Positions 1 through 8,499 of a stretch of DNA of 64,000 nucleotides are shown here, piece by piece (positions within the stretch are counted from its first letter, which is position 1; every line of letters starts with the position of its first letter). This DNA is from Novosphingobium album (ex Hu et al. 2023) (GTDB taxonomy: Bacteria; Pseudomonadota; Alphaproteobacteria; Sphingomonadales; Sphingomonadaceae), in the NCBI RefSeq assembly GCF_022832385.1, contig NZ_JALHLE010000021.1, forward strand, positions 1 to 64,000, written 5' to 3'. The position numbers and the translations under genes were made by a program. The notes below the pieces were generated by a model. It was not told where the DNA came from, did not search any database, and saw only the letters and a list, made by a program, of their open reading frames with translations.

Positions 1-23
1 TTCGAATCGTTCCGGGCGCGCCA
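1..23 (+). tRNA. tRNA-Arg(ACG), 3' end only
   Basis: The first 23 bases are identical to the T-arm end, acceptor strand and CCA tail of the two complete tRNA-Arg genes that follow. The CCA end lies exactly 131 bp before the CCA end of the next copy. The 5' part is outside the window. Confidence 0.9.
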
Positions 24-77
24 ACAACTTCCGAGCAGTCTTTTGCAGGCTGTGACGAGGTGGAGATGGGCACATGC

Positions 78-154
78 GCGCCCGTAGCTCAGCTGGATAG
101 AGCATCAGACTACGAATCTGAGGGTCGGACGTTCGAATCGTTCCGGGCGCGCCA
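78..154 (+). tRNA. tRNA-Arg, anticodon ACG
   Basis: A 77-base cloverleaf with a seven-pair acceptor stem (GCGCCCG with CGGGCGC), discriminator G and an encoded CCA. The D-arm GTAGCTCAGCTGGATAGAGC and T-loop TTCGAAT are canonical. The anticodon loop is CTACGAA, so the anticodon ACG lies at 112-114; in bacteria it is read as ICG and decodes CGU/CGC/CGA. It is one unit of a perfect tandem repeat. Confidence 0.97.
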
Positions 155-208
155 ACAACTTCCGAGCAGTCTTTTGCAGGCTGTGACGAGGTGGAGATGG
201 GCACATGC

Positions 209-285
209 GCGCCCGTAGCTCAGCTGGATAGAGCATCAGACTACGAATCTGAGGGTCGGACGTTCGAATCGTTCCGGGCGCGCCA
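209..285 (+). tRNA. tRNA-Arg, anticodon ACG (third tandem copy)
   Basis: Sequence identical to the copy at 78-154 and displaced by exactly 131 bp. It is the last copy: the downstream flank changes from the repeat spacer to a terminator hairpin. All copies probably form one transcript, since the 54-bp spacers contain no obvious terminator. Confidence 0.97.
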
Positions 286-293
286 CATCTCCC

Positions 294-337
294 TGAACAA
301 AAAAGCCCCGCCAATGCTGGCGGGGCTTTTTTGTTCA
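294..337. terminator. Bidirectional intrinsic terminator
   Basis: A perfect 20-bp stem (294-313 with 318-337) and a 4-base loop ATGC. The GC-rich core GCCCCGCCA is flanked by a run of A on the left and of T on the right, so it can end both the tRNA array (+) and the ClC transporter gene (-). Confidence 0.93.
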
Positions 338-356
338 GGCCGCCAGCGCGGGTACT

Positions 357-1670
357 TCAGGCTTGGTTGGCGCGGGGCTCTCCGTGAACGCTAAAGCCGT
401 GTGAAAGGCCGTGATACAGCTTCTCCCGGCAGACCAGCTTGCTGACGGCATCGGCGATAATGGCAGTGGCGAACAGCGGTAGGATCATGCCCCTGCTGGC
501 GGTGGTTTCCATGAGAATAATAACGGCCGTAAGGGGGGCACGTACCACGCCAACGAAATAGCCCGTCATGCCCAGCAGGATCACCGCCCCCATGGGATCG
601 TCCGGGAAGCAGTACGTCAGCAGTTGGCCCACGCCCGCTCCGACTGACAGCGAAGGTGCGAAAATGCCGCCTGGGGCGCCGGAAACGGCAGTGGCAGCCG
701 TTACCAGCAATTTGGCCGGGCCAAACCACGCCGGGGTACTTTGGTGGCCTTCGACCATCTGCTTGGTCACTTCGTAGCCGGTGCCCCAGGTCGAACCGCC
801 GCTCATGACACCGACGACGGCGACAATCATCCCGCAAATCAGCGCCAGCAGGATAGGCCGCTTGCGGAAACCGGAGAACCAGCTGTGCCCGCTGCGCGCG
901 AAGGCCAGCAGCGTGCGCGAAAACAGTCCGCCGAGCACGCCGCCGAACACGCCTGCAACAGGGGCAATGATCACGACTGAACTGACGTTCAAGGTATCGC
1001 GCATTACGCCGAAATAGATGTAATCGCCCGAAAGACCGAGGCTGACGAGGCCCGAGATCACGACTGCACCCATGACGAGGACCGCGACGCGCTGTTCGAA
1101 AGCCGCCGCGAGTTCCTCAATGGCAAAGGCGACACCGGCAAGCGGTGTATTGAAAGCGGCCGCGACGCCCGCTGCGCCACCCGCAATGAGCACACCGGCG
1201 GTCATCGGTACGCGGAACAGGCGGTGGCACACGATCATGATCGCTGCGGCTACCTGGACGGTAGGACCTTCGCGCCCCACCGATCCGCCCGCAAGCAGCA
1301 TGACGACCGTTAGCAGCAGCTTCGCAATTGCCGTCGGCATTGAAAGCAGTTTGGTGTAGGCAAGGTCCAGGTCCTTCCCGGCCGCCATGACCTGGGGAAT
1401 GCCGGAACCGCGCGCATCCGGCGACCAGCGTTTGGTAATCCATACCACCGCCACGAATACCGCAGGGGTCAGCACCAGAGGAGCATACCGGTTCTGCGAT
1501 TGGAATTCGTTGAAGATCCCTTGCGCCTTGTCACCCATCCAGGCGAACACGATCGCGATCAGGCCAAGCGAAATCGCTCCAATGGCCGTTGCGGCGCGGC
1601 GACGCGCCAGGGCAATGTCAAAGCCGGGAATGGCTTGGAAGACGGCTTGGATTCGCTCCCGGGAGGTCAA
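357..1670 (-). CDS. ClC-family chloride channel or H+/Cl- antiporter
   Basis: A 437-residue polytopic inner-membrane protein with the three ClC selectivity-filter signatures: GSGIP (88-92), GREGP (132-136, with gating glutamate E134) and GGIFAP (334-339). The pair AIEE near 183-186 corresponds to the region holding the internal proton glutamate of the E. coli exchanger, so proton-coupled exchange is more likely than a simple channel. There is no C-terminal CBS pair, as in short ClcA/ClcB-type proteins. The start is uncertain: the frame opens with TTG and no clear ribosome binding site. It is a single gene ending at the shared terminator. Family assignment is firm; the physiological role is not shown by context. 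Confidence 0.92.
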   Translation of the reverse strand: MTSRERIQAVFQAIPGFDIALARRRAATAIGAISLGLIAIVFAWMGDKAQGIFNEFQSQNRYAPLVLTPAVFVAVVWITKRWSPDARGSGIPQVMAAGKDLDLAYTKLLSMPTAIAKLLLTVVMLLAGGSVGREGPTVQVAAAIMIVCHRLFRVPMTAGVLIAGGAAGVAAAFNTPLAGVAFAIEELAAAFEQRVAVLVMGAVVISGLVSLGLSGDYIYFGVMRDTLNVSSVVIIAPVAGVFGGVLGGLFSRTLLAFARSGHSWFSGFRKRPILLALICGMIVAVVGVMSGGSTWGTGYEVTKQMVEGHQSTPAWFGPAKLLVTAATAVSGAPGGIFAPSLSVGAGVGQLLTYCFPDDPMGAVILLGMTGYFVGVVRAPLTAVIILMETTASRGMILPLFATAIIADAVSKLVCREKLYHGLSHGFSVHGEPRANQA

Positions 1671-1844
1671 GGTGTGTCCGCTCGCTGCATTTTGGGGGTG
1701 ATGCGCGCGGGAACGCGCAAGGCCAGTGCTGCCGCCCTATTGCGTCAACCCTGCCGCGAAGAGCAAGGTTTTTCCCTGAAAAATCTCAGCGCACGCGAAG
1801 TGCCCGCTCAGGCAGGGCAGTCTGAGGAAGTCTTTCAACGCGTA

Positions 1845-1876
1845 AGGGCCGGAACGACGGCTGTCGTTCCGGCCCT
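1845..1876. terminator. Hairpin downstream of the secreted protein gene
   Basis: A perfect 14-bp stem AGGGCCGGAACGAC with its complement and loop GGCT, lying just past the stop of the minus-strand gene that ends at 1910. It lacks a clear T run, so it may be a transcript-stabilising hairpin rather than a classical terminator. Confidence 0.6.
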
Positions 1877-1909
1877 AAGATCATGCGTACCGGACGTTGA
1901 GCGGTGGAC

Positions 1910-2503
1910 TTACTCGCTCGGGGCGTCCGTAGCAGCGGCCTCGCCAGAGGCGGACGCTGCCGCATCGTTGCTGGCCTGCGCAGCAGCGCTGGCGCCGGTC
2001 TGCTCGGCGAACGCGGCAGCGGTCATGCCGAGCGTCAGCGAGTCGTTGACGAGGCCGAGATAGGATTTCTTGAGAATGACCGACGTGCCGCTGCTGAGCA
2101 GCACGGTCACATCATCGCCCTCGATCTTGGAGATCGTGCCGAGCACAACGCCGTCGCTGCTCTTGATCGGCGCGTCGACGACCATGGCGGCGTCCTTGGC
2201 AGCATTGGTCTCGGCCTTGGCGCCGTTCACCGCGGTTTCGAGTTGAGCCTTGGTCATGCCGATGGTCAGGCCCTTCTCGCGCATGGCGAAAGAGCTGGCG
2301 GGCAGGCCAGCACGAGCGGCACCGGTGTTCACGGTTATCACACCGTTCTGCACGGATTCGACCGTGCCTACCTCGTTACCTTCGGGGCCGTAGACCTTGG
2401 CACCCACCGTCGGGGCGACGGCTGCGGCTGCGTCCTGTGCCGATGCGGCGACAGGGGCCAGGCTCGCAGCTGCAATCGCGGCGGCGATGAGGGATGTTTT
2501 CAT
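1910..2503 (-). CDS. Secreted protein with two copies of a short repeat domain (unknown function)
   Basis: The start is the ATG at 2503, preceded by AAGAGGAG at good spacing, giving 197 residues; the longer open frame upstream has no such support. Residues 1-23 are a typical signal peptide (MKTSLIAAAIAAASLAPVAA then SAQ). The mature part shows two related units of about 60 residues. The first runs from VGAKVYGPEGNEVGTV to LTIGMTKAQLE, the second from IKSSDGVVLGTISKI to LTLGMTAAAF. Each ends in the pattern LTxGMT. The tail is Ala/Ser-rich. The glycine turn and small beta pattern recall PRC-barrel-like proteins, but this is not certain. The protein encoded at 57771-58091 carries one copy of the same unit. 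Probably periplasmic. Confidence 0.75.
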   Translation of the reverse strand: MKTSLIAAAIAAASLAPVAASAQDAAAAVAPTVGAKVYGPEGNEVGTVESVQNGVITVNTGAARAGLPASSFAMREKGLTIGMTKAQLETAVNGAKAETNAAKDAAMVVDAPIKSSDGVVLGTISKIEGDDVTVLLSSGTSVILKKSYLGLVNDSLTLGMTAAAFAEQTGASAAAQASNDAAASASGEAAATDAPSE

Positions 2504-2784
2504 GTTGTACTCCTCTTCGGTACGGGATCTGGGCGAGATCCCGGAACATGCCTCCCTGTGATGCGGGAGGACTCGAAAGGTGGCCCGGAACAAAGGGTCC
2601 GGACGGCGACCCGGCCCAGTGGACCGAGGGGCGTTCGCAGGCGTGATCCACACGCTGGATTGCGAACAGGCTGGTGCGACGATTACGCGCCCGTAACCGA
2701 ATGGCTGCTGAACGGAGCCAGATCAACGATGAAATGACAGTTTTCCGCGCCGATTCGCTATTTTTTTGTGCAATGCGGCAAAAA

Positions 2785-3315
2785 TTAGCGGATGCGAACG
2801 CGCCGGTAGCTCTCGTCATCAGGGTAGCGGCCGCCCGGATCGACCATGATCCCGAGCATGCCCTGCGACCAGTCCGCCGAATCCGGATATTGGCGGAACC
2901 AGTCGGTGACGACGAGGCGGCGGGCGATGCGCCATTCGTCATCGCGCTTTTCCAAGCGGTCGAGATAGCGCCCGGCGCCGATGACATCGGACTTTTCACC
3001 ATCCGGGAGGTTCACGCGGTGGATGCCGTAGAAATAGCTTTCGGCATCGGCGGTGTCGCCGTCGAGCGTGATTAGCACATTGCTGATCATGTGCATGGTC
3101 TGGTCCATCGATCCCATGATCGGAAACGACCAGGAGATGAACTCTTCGGCATTGCCGACAAATCCCATGTGCTCGTCGATGCAGTCGGGCCAGTAGGCGG
3201 AGCGCACCATGTCGGCATCGAGCCGGTCAACCCCGCGCGAATAGCGGTAGAGGCATTCGCGGATCGCTTCGCGGTCGGCCAGTTCCTCAATGATCCGAGT
3301 CACCTTGGTGGTCAT
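2785..3315 (-). CDS. SnoaL-like / NTF2-fold protein
   Basis: A 176-residue protein from the ATG at 3315, preceded by GAGGGA. The opening (residues 1-40: ELADREAIRECLYRYSRGVD then RLDADM) and a later YRVRI-type end match the SnoaL_4 / nuclear-transport-factor-2-like cone fold seen in polyketide cyclases, steroid isomerases and the small subunits of ring-hydroxylating dioxygenases. The conserved phrase YSRGVDRLD is typical of the group of about 150-180 residues common in sphingomonads. No partner oxygenase gene is adjacent, so the substrate is unknown. It is divergent from the phospholipase D gene across 165 bp. There is no signal peptide, so it is likely cytoplasmic. Confidence 0.8.
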   Translation of the reverse strand: MTTKVTRIIEELADREAIRECLYRYSRGVDRLDADMVRSAYWPDCIDEHMGFVGNAEEFISWSFPIMGSMDQTMHMISNVLITLDGDTADAESYFYGIHRVNLPDGEKSDVIGAGRYLDRLEKRDDEWRIARRLVVTDWFRQYPDSADWSQGMLGIMVDPGGRYPDDESYRRVRIR

Positions 3316-3480
3316 CAGGTATCTCCCTCGTGTGGTTCTAGTTCGGGCGAAGGCTCGGCGATGAAACCGGCGGGCGCAACCGCGCGAGGGCGTTCGCGCA
3401 CCTGGAGGCAAACGGGAGTGCCTCGCGATATGACGTTTAGCGGGGGAACATCAGGCGGCATCGGGGCTTGATCATGCGAA

Positions 3481-5040
3481 GTGACTGATCCAGCAAGGCA
3501 AACGATGGAAGTCGACCAAAGCGAGGATGCCGGGCAGGGGAACCGGGCCGGAGAGCCGGTCTGGCGCTATGCCATGGCGCGGCGGGCATATCTTGCGATC
3601 GACGCGGCAGAGTACTTCGGCATCATTCGCGAAGCGATGGATCGGGCGGAGCAGCGCATTTTCCTGATCGGGTGGGATTTCGATTCTCGCATCCTGCTGC
3701 CCTCCGGGCGGCGCTGGTGGCAGCGTGGCCGGAAGAAGCGCTTTCCCGCCAGGCTGGGATCCTACATCCTGTGGCTGGTCAAGCGGAACCAGGCTCTCGA
3801 AGTGCTGCTGCTCAAGTGGAACTTCGCTTTGGTGAAGTACCTGTTCCGGGGAACCATGCTGTTCGATCTGGTGCGGTGGTTCCTCCGCAATCGGATCGAT
3901 TTCAAGTTCGATTCGGCGCACCCGGTAGGATGCAGTCATCATCAGAAGATCGTGGTGATCGATGACGTGTTCGCGGCCTGCGGCGGCATCGACATGACCT
4001 CGGAACGCTGGGATACGCCGGAACACCTACCGCACGATCCCCGCCGGCGTCGCCCTTCGGGCAGAAACTACGGCCCCTGGCACGACATTACGATGGTCAT
4101 GGATGGCGATGTTGCGATTGCGCTCGGGCAACTCGGTCGCGATCGCTGGCGCGCCGCCGGCGGTCACGTGATTCAACCTTGCGCACCCCAGGAAGCCAGC
4201 CCGTGGCCGGACGATCTTGAGCCGGAATTCGAGAATGTAGAGATTGGGATCGCGCGAACCAGCGCCAAATACGGGGCATCGCCGCAAATCTGCGAGATCG
4301 AACAACTGTTCGTCGAGCAGATCCGCAGGGCCCGGCACTTTGTTTACATTGAGACCCAGTATTTCGCATCGCGCGCAATCGCGGAAGTGATCTGCGAACG
4401 CCTGCTTGAGACCGATCCGCCGGAGATTCTGGTGATCAATCCGCTTTCAGCACAAGGCTGGCTGGAGCAGGTGGCAATGGATACGGCGCGCGTGGAACTG
4501 CTCGAAACGCTGCGTCATGCCGATGGAAATAAGCGCTTCAGTATCTACCATCCCGTAACCAGCGACGGCTCACCGATCTACGTCCACGCGAAGCTGATGA
4601 TCATCGACGACGAGATACTGCGTGTGGGATCGGCGAACATGAATAACCGGTCAATGGGGCTCGACAGCGAATGCGACGTGTTCATCGACACGGCGCGGCC
4701 TGCCAATGCCCATGCCGGCCCGGCCATTTCCCGGCTGCGCCTGAAACTTCTGGCCGAGCATTGCGGCACCAGTGAGGAGACCGTGCACCGCGGAATTGAC
4801 CGTTACGGTTCGATGGCCGGTATGATCAATTCCCTGTCTGTTTCCGGCAAACATCTGGAACCCTTACCCTTGAAACATCTGTCGGAAGCTGAAAGAGCGC
4901 TTGGCACAAGCGGTTTGCTCGATCCGGAACGCCCCGGCGAAATGTTCGAGCCAATCGAAAGGCGCGGGTTGTTCCGCAGGAAGGGGCAACTCATGCGTAT
5001 GCGCCTGATGCAGAGATTAAAGAGGAGTACGAGGGGATGA
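3481..5040 (+). CDS. Phospholipase D / cardiolipin synthase-like protein
   Basis: A 519-residue protein with two HKD motifs: HHQKIVVIDD near residues 155-165, and HAKLMIIDD followed by GSANMNNRSMG near 370-395. Two HKD motifs in one chain define the phospholipase D superfamily, which uses a phospho-histidine intermediate in phosphodiester hydrolysis or transphosphatidylation. It lacks the N-terminal membrane helices of classical cardiolipin synthase, so it is closer to the soluble PLD proteins of alphaproteobacteria. The start may be the GTG at 3481 or the ATG at 3505 (MEVDQSED). Its stop overlaps the folE start as ATGA, implying translational coupling. The substrate is not evident. Confidence 0.88.
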   Translation: MTDPARQTMEVDQSEDAGQGNRAGEPVWRYAMARRAYLAIDAAEYFGIIREAMDRAEQRIFLIGWDFDSRILLPSGRRWWQRGRKKRFPARLGSYILWLVKRNQALEVLLLKWNFALVKYLFRGTMLFDLVRWFLRNRIDFKFDSAHPVGCSHHQKIVVIDDVFAACGGIDMTSERWDTPEHLPHDPRRRRPSGRNYGPWHDITMVMDGDVAIALGQLGRDRWRAAGGHVIQPCAPQEASPWPDDLEPEFENVEIGIARTSAKYGASPQICEIEQLFVEQIRRARHFVYIETQYFASRAIAEVICERLLETDPPEILVINPLSAQGWLEQVAMDTARVELLETLRHADGNKRFSIYHPVTSDGSPIYVHAKLMIIDDEILRVGSANMNNRSMGLDSECDVFIDTARPANAHAGPAISRLRLKLLAEHCGTSEETVHRGIDRYGSMAGMINSLSVSGKHLEPLPLKHLSEAERALGTSGLLDPERPGEMFEPIERRGLFRRKGQLMRMRLMQRLKRSTRG

Positions 5041-5645
5041 GCAGCCTGGTTGGCCCCGATGAAGACAACCCGCTGGGCAAGCCGCCCGTACCGGAAGATG
5101 TGCAGGATGCGATCCGCACGCTGATTCGCTGGGCAGGTGATGATCCGACGCGCGAAGGCCTGATCGATACGCCCAAGCGCGTGGCGCGGGCCTGGCTGGA
5201 ATATTGCCAGGGCTATCAGGAAGAACCGGCGATCCACCTCAGCCGCATCTTCGAGGAAGTGGGCGGCTACAACGAGGTTGTGCTGCTCAAGGACATTCCC
5301 TTCCAGTCGCACTGCGAACACCACATGGCGCCGATCATCGGCAAGGCCGCGATCGCCTATCTGCCACGCGATCACGTGGTGGGTATTTCCAAGCTCGCTC
5401 GCGTGCTCCACGGCTATGCCCGTCGCCTGCAGATCCAGGAGCGCCTGACTGCCGAAGTCGCGCAATGCATCTGGGACAACCTCAGGCCACATGGCGTCGC
5501 GGTGGTAATCGAGGCGAGCCATGCCTGCATGACGGCGCGCGGCGTGCGCACGCCCGGCGTCGGCATGATCACGAGCCGGATGATGGGCACGTTCCTCGAG
5601 GACGAGCGCTCACGCAAGGAAGTGCTCAGCCTGATGGGCTATTAA
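5037..5645 (+). CDS. folE: GTP cyclohydrolase I
   Basis: A 202-residue protein, the usual length. It converts GTP to 7,8-dihydroneopterin triphosphate, the first step of folate (tetrahydropterin) synthesis. The zinc and active-site residues are visible: SHCEHHM (C93, H95, H96), then EASHACMTARGVR (H161, C163), and the conserved GISKLARVLHGYARRLQIQE stretch near 116-135. The start ATG overlaps the stop of the preceding phospholipase D gene, so the two form one transcription unit. No other folate genes are next to it. Confidence 0.97.
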   Translation: MSSLVGPDEDNPLGKPPVPEDVQDAIRTLIRWAGDDPTREGLIDTPKRVARAWLEYCQGYQEEPAIHLSRIFEEVGGYNEVVLLKDIPFQSHCEHHMAPIIGKAAIAYLPRDHVVGISKLARVLHGYARRLQIQERLTAEVAQCIWDNLRPHGVAVVIEASHACMTARGVRTPGVGMITSRMMGTFLEDERSRKEVLSLMGY

Positions 5646-5743
5646 AGCCTGCGGACTTTGGCCGGAACCTTTGTATAAGTCTGCTCGTTCGTGGCGCCCC
5701 GGCTTGGGCTGTGGGTAGTGCCCGCAGCATCCGGAGCCGTTGA

Positions 5744-7204
5744 GTGCAGGGACCCTTCGTGCAGGACGCCGGCGCAACGCGATCCAGACTTGGCCGCGGA
5801 TTGTCTTCATGGTTGCTGGCGCTGGTCCCCGCCGCCATGCTCCTCGCCCTGTTGTCGCGACGGGTCTGGGATGTCGACATCTTCTGGCAGCTCAAGCTGG
5901 GCGAACTCATTCTCGCACACCATGGCCCGATCGATACCGAGCCATTTTCCGCGCTGCATCTGGGCGAGCCGCTGACAACGGTATGCTGGCTGGGGCAGGC
6001 GATAATGGCGCAAGTCCGGCTTCTTGGTGGTTGGGGCCTGCTCAGGGTCTTCGATGCCCTGTGCTGGCTGGGTGGCCTCTGGGCTCCGGCAGCCGCCTGC
6101 CGCGTGCGGGGGGCTCGGCTGGATGCGGTGATGCTGGCGCTGCTGCTGGCGTTCTTCACTTCCTTTCATATCGCCAGCATTCGGCCACAGAGTTTCGCCG
6201 TTCTTTGTTTCGGCCTGCTGCTGGCACTGCGGCGGCTCGATCCCGGTGTGCTCAATACAGTCTTGCTGGGCACGCCGCTGCTTGTGCTCTGGCAAAACCT
6301 GCATCCCTCGGTGAGCGTGGGCGTGCTGGCCATGGGGGCGTCGTCCGTGCCTGGGTGGCTGGGCTGGCTGCGAGACCCGAAACATGCCGTGCCATGGGCG
6401 CCGACGCTGCTGGCCCTGATCGGCTGCGCGGCAATGTTCACCACCCCTGACGGGTTCGGGATTCTGGATATCTCTGCACGCAATGCGGAAGCCAGCATTG
6501 CGATCGGTGCCAGCGAGTGGCTGCCTTTGTGGATACCCGCCAACCGCATGACTGCGATCCCGGTCGTGACTGTGGCTGCGACGGCTTTTCTGCTGGTGTG
6601 GCGTCACCGCGAACGAACCGATGCCGGAGAACTGGCGGTCGCGCTTGCCGTGCTGATACTTACCGTCACAGCCTATCGCTTCGTGCTGTTCTGGGCAGCA
6701 GCGATGGTTCCGGTGATTGCCCGGACAGTTTCGGCACCACAGGCCCGGCCCGAGTGCAACGGTCTGCCACGGGGCGTAATTGCAGGCCATGTATTGCTGG
6801 TTGCGGTTCTGGCGCCAGTGGTTCTGCCAACCCGATTCATGCCCGGCATTCCGCTGGAGGCTCTCGCCAGTCTAAAACAGGAACGTGTGCGCGGCACGAT
6901 CTACGGCGATTTTCCGTTCGGCGGGGCCATCATCGATGTGGGGTACCCGGCATGGCGCGTGGCTTATGACGGACGCTACTACCGTTATTCCAGCGAAGAG
7001 TGGAAATACAACGGCGGGATCGAGAACGGCTTCGTCCCGCTCGTTGACGTAGTGCGCAAGTGGCGTCCGGTAGCCTTCGTCCTCAACGCTCGACATAATG
7101 CCCCGCTCGCAAACGAGCTGACCCGCAACCGCAAGTGGCGGCGCATCTATGACCGCGAGGGGATAGTCGTTTACGTACGCAGAGGACTCAGGCCCCGCGC
7201 GTGA
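5744..7204 (+). CDS. Multi-pass membrane protein with C-terminal soluble domain (GT-C-like, unknown substrate)
   Basis: A 486-residue protein. It has a first hydrophobic helix at about 20-45, then an acidic loop (SRRVWDVDIFWQLKLGE), about nine further hydrophobic segments to about residue 370, and a C-terminal non-membrane part containing GTIYGDFPFGGAI and YDGRYYRYSSEE. The layout and the short Asp-containing first loop resemble GT-C-fold lipid-linked sugar transferases and the related uncharacterised membrane proteins with a C-terminal 'GDF.. GG.. DGR' motif. The start is uncertain: the frame opens at GTG 5744; TTG 5801 would also keep the first helix. It ends tail-to-tail with the SDR gene, overlapping it by 17 bp. 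Confidence 0.7.
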   Translation: MQGPFVQDAGATRSRLGRGLSSWLLALVPAAMLLALLSRRVWDVDIFWQLKLGELILAHHGPIDTEPFSALHLGEPLTTVCWLGQAIMAQVRLLGGWGLLRVFDALCWLGGLWAPAAACRVRGARLDAVMLALLLAFFTSFHIASIRPQSFAVLCFGLLLALRRLDPGVLNTVLLGTPLLVLWQNLHPSVSVGVLAMGASSVPGWLGWLRDPKHAVPWAPTLLALIGCAAMFTTPDGFGILDISARNAEASIAIGASEWLPLWIPANRMTAIPVVTVAATAFLLVWRHRERTDAGELAVALAVLILTVTAYRFVLFWAAAMVPVIARTVSAPQARPECNGLPRGVIAGHVLLVAVLAPVVLPTRFMPGIPLEALASLKQERVRGTIYGDFPFGGAIIDVGYPAWRVAYDGRYYRYSSEEWKYNGGIENGFVPLVDVVRKWRPVAFVLNARHNAPLANELTRNRKWRRIYDREGIVVYVRRGLRPRA

Positions 7205-7868
7205 CCGGTATCAGGGCGCCGGTTACCGAACGCCCGCTGTCCGAAGCGAGGAAGCCGATGACCTCGGCGATCGCGGCGGGCTGAACCCAGGTCGAGAAAT
7301 CGGCGTCAGGCATGTCAGCGCGGTTGGTCGGCGTGTCGATGATGCTGGGAAGAATGGCGTTTACGGTGACACTCGATCCGGCAAGCTCCTCGGCCAGAGC
7401 CTCGGTCATGCGGTGCACGCCTGCCTTCGAGGCCGCGTAGGCACCCATGCCCATCCCGGCCTTGACGGCGCCGCCGGCACCCATGTTGACGATACGGCCA
7501 GCCGGGGATTTCTTCAGTTCAGGCAGGGCGAGCTGGGTGATCGTTGCCGCGGTCAACAGGTTCATGGCCTGCATCTTCGTCCATGTCGCGATCGATCCGC
7601 CTTCCAGCGTTTCCCACATGAAGCCGCCGGCGACATTGACCAGAATGTCGATCCCGCCGTGCGCAGCCACGACTTTGTCGAGTGCGGCTGCGGTAGCATC
7701 CGCATCGGCCAGGTCGACACCGCCGATATCGAGCGCGCCAGCCAGCGTAGTCTTCGCTTCCGGCGCAAAATCGAGACGCGTAACTTTGTCACCAGCGGCA
7801 GCGAAATGGCTCGCTACTGCCTGCCCAAGAACACCGAATCCACCGGTGACGATAACCGTACGTGCCAT
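7188..7868 (-). CDS. Short-chain dehydrogenase/reductase (SDR) family protein
   Basis: A 226-residue protein from the ATG at 7868, preceded by GAGGAG. The Rossmann glycine motif TGGFGVLG (8-15), the NVAGG motif (78-82) and the catalytic YAASK (Y144, K148) are present. The serine normally found about 13 residues before the tyrosine is not there: this stretch reads IVNMGAGGAVKAG, with Ala/Gly at the expected position (A131). The active site is therefore atypical for a classical SDR. The substrate is unknown. It converges with the upstream membrane protein gene. Confidence 0.85.
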   Translation of the reverse strand: MARTVIVTGGFGVLGQAVASHFAAAGDKVTRLDFAPEAKTTLAGALDIGGVDLADADATAAALDKVVAAHGGIDILVNVAGGFMWETLEGGSIATWTKMQAMNLLTAATITQLALPELKKSPAGRIVNMGAGGAVKAGMGMGAYAASKAGVHRMTEALAEELAGSSVTVNAILPSIIDTPTNRADMPDADFSTWVQPAAIAEVIGFLASDSGRSVTGALIPVTRGA

Positions 7869-7957
7869 GAGAACTCCTCGCTTTGAGGCAAAGCTAACGG
7901 TGAGGGATCGCAGGGGCAAGCGAACGGCCGATGCCAACGCCCCGCCGATGTTGTGTG

Positions 7958-8000
7958 AAAAAAGAAAGGGCGGCCCTCCGCAAGGGGGGGCCGCCCTTTC
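7958..8000 (-). terminator. Intrinsic terminator of the peroxiredoxin gene
   Basis: The stem GAAAGGGCGGCCC (7964-7976) pairs with GGGCCGCCCTTTC (7988-8000), with six A residues at 7958-7963 that read as a T run on the minus strand. It lies just downstream of the peroxiredoxin stop at 8020. Confidence 0.9.
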
Positions 8001-8019
8001 CGCAAACAGGTCGGTTCGC

Positions 8020-8499
8020 TCAGAGCTGGCCGAGCATGTATTCTGCAGCACTAACTTCAAAAGTACCCGGCGCTTCGACGTTCAGTTTTTCGACAACGCC
8101 GTCTTTTACCACCATCGAGAAACGCTGACCGCGGCTGCCCATGCCGAAGCCCGAACCGTCCATGACGAGGTCTACCGCCTTGGCGAAATCGCCGTTGCCG
8201 TCCGCCAGCATGGTGACGTCGGAAGAGCCGGCGGCCTTGCCCCACGCGCCCATCACGAAAGCGTCATTGACGGCAGTGCAGACGATCTCATCAATGCCCT
8301 TCGCCTTCAGTTCACTGGCTTTCTCAACGAAACCCGGAAGATGCTTGGCCGAGCAGGTCGGGGTGAACGCTCCGGGCACCGAGAACAGGGCGACCGTCTT
8401 GCCGGCGAAGTAGTCGGCGGTCTGAACCGGCTCGGGGCCGCTTTCGCCAGCCTTCATCAGCTTGACGTCGGGCAGCTTGTCTCCAACGGCGATGGTCAT
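8020..8499 (-). CDS. Peroxiredoxin, Prx5 type
   Basis: A 159-residue protein. The start is the ATG at 8499, since AGGAAAGG lies 9 bases upstream; an in-frame ATG two codons earlier abuts that sequence and is unlikely. The peroxidatic-cysteine motif VPGAFTPTCS (C49) and the following KHLPGF are typical of Prx5/AhpE-like redoxins, which reduce H2O2 and organic peroxides with glutaredoxin, glutathione or thioredoxin. Length and the C-terminal VEAPGTFEVS segment fit this group. Cytoplasmic, a single gene with its own terminator. Confidence 0.94.
   Translation of the reverse strand: MTIAVGDKLPDVKLMKAGESGPEPVQTADYFAGKTVALFSVPGAFTPTCSAKHLPGFVEKASELKAKGIDEIVCTAVNDAFVMGAWGKAAGSSDVTMLADGNGDFAKAVDLVMDGSGFGMGSRGQRFSMVVKDGVVEKLNVEAPGTFEVSAAEYMLGQL

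Larger units (their letters stand above)
1..285 (+). repeat. 131-bp tandem repeat carrying tRNA-Arg(ACG)
   Basis: The unit is 77 bases of tRNA plus a 54-bp spacer. The spacers at 24-77 and 155-208 look identical base for base, so the duplication is recent or kept uniform by gene conversion. The array starts outside the window, so the true copy number is unknown. Confidence 0.95.

Noticed and set aside
105..394. Open frames on both strands across the tRNA-Arg array
   Set aside because: They are read straight through tRNA sequence and its identical spacers; there are no ribosome binding sites and the RNA genes fully explain the region.
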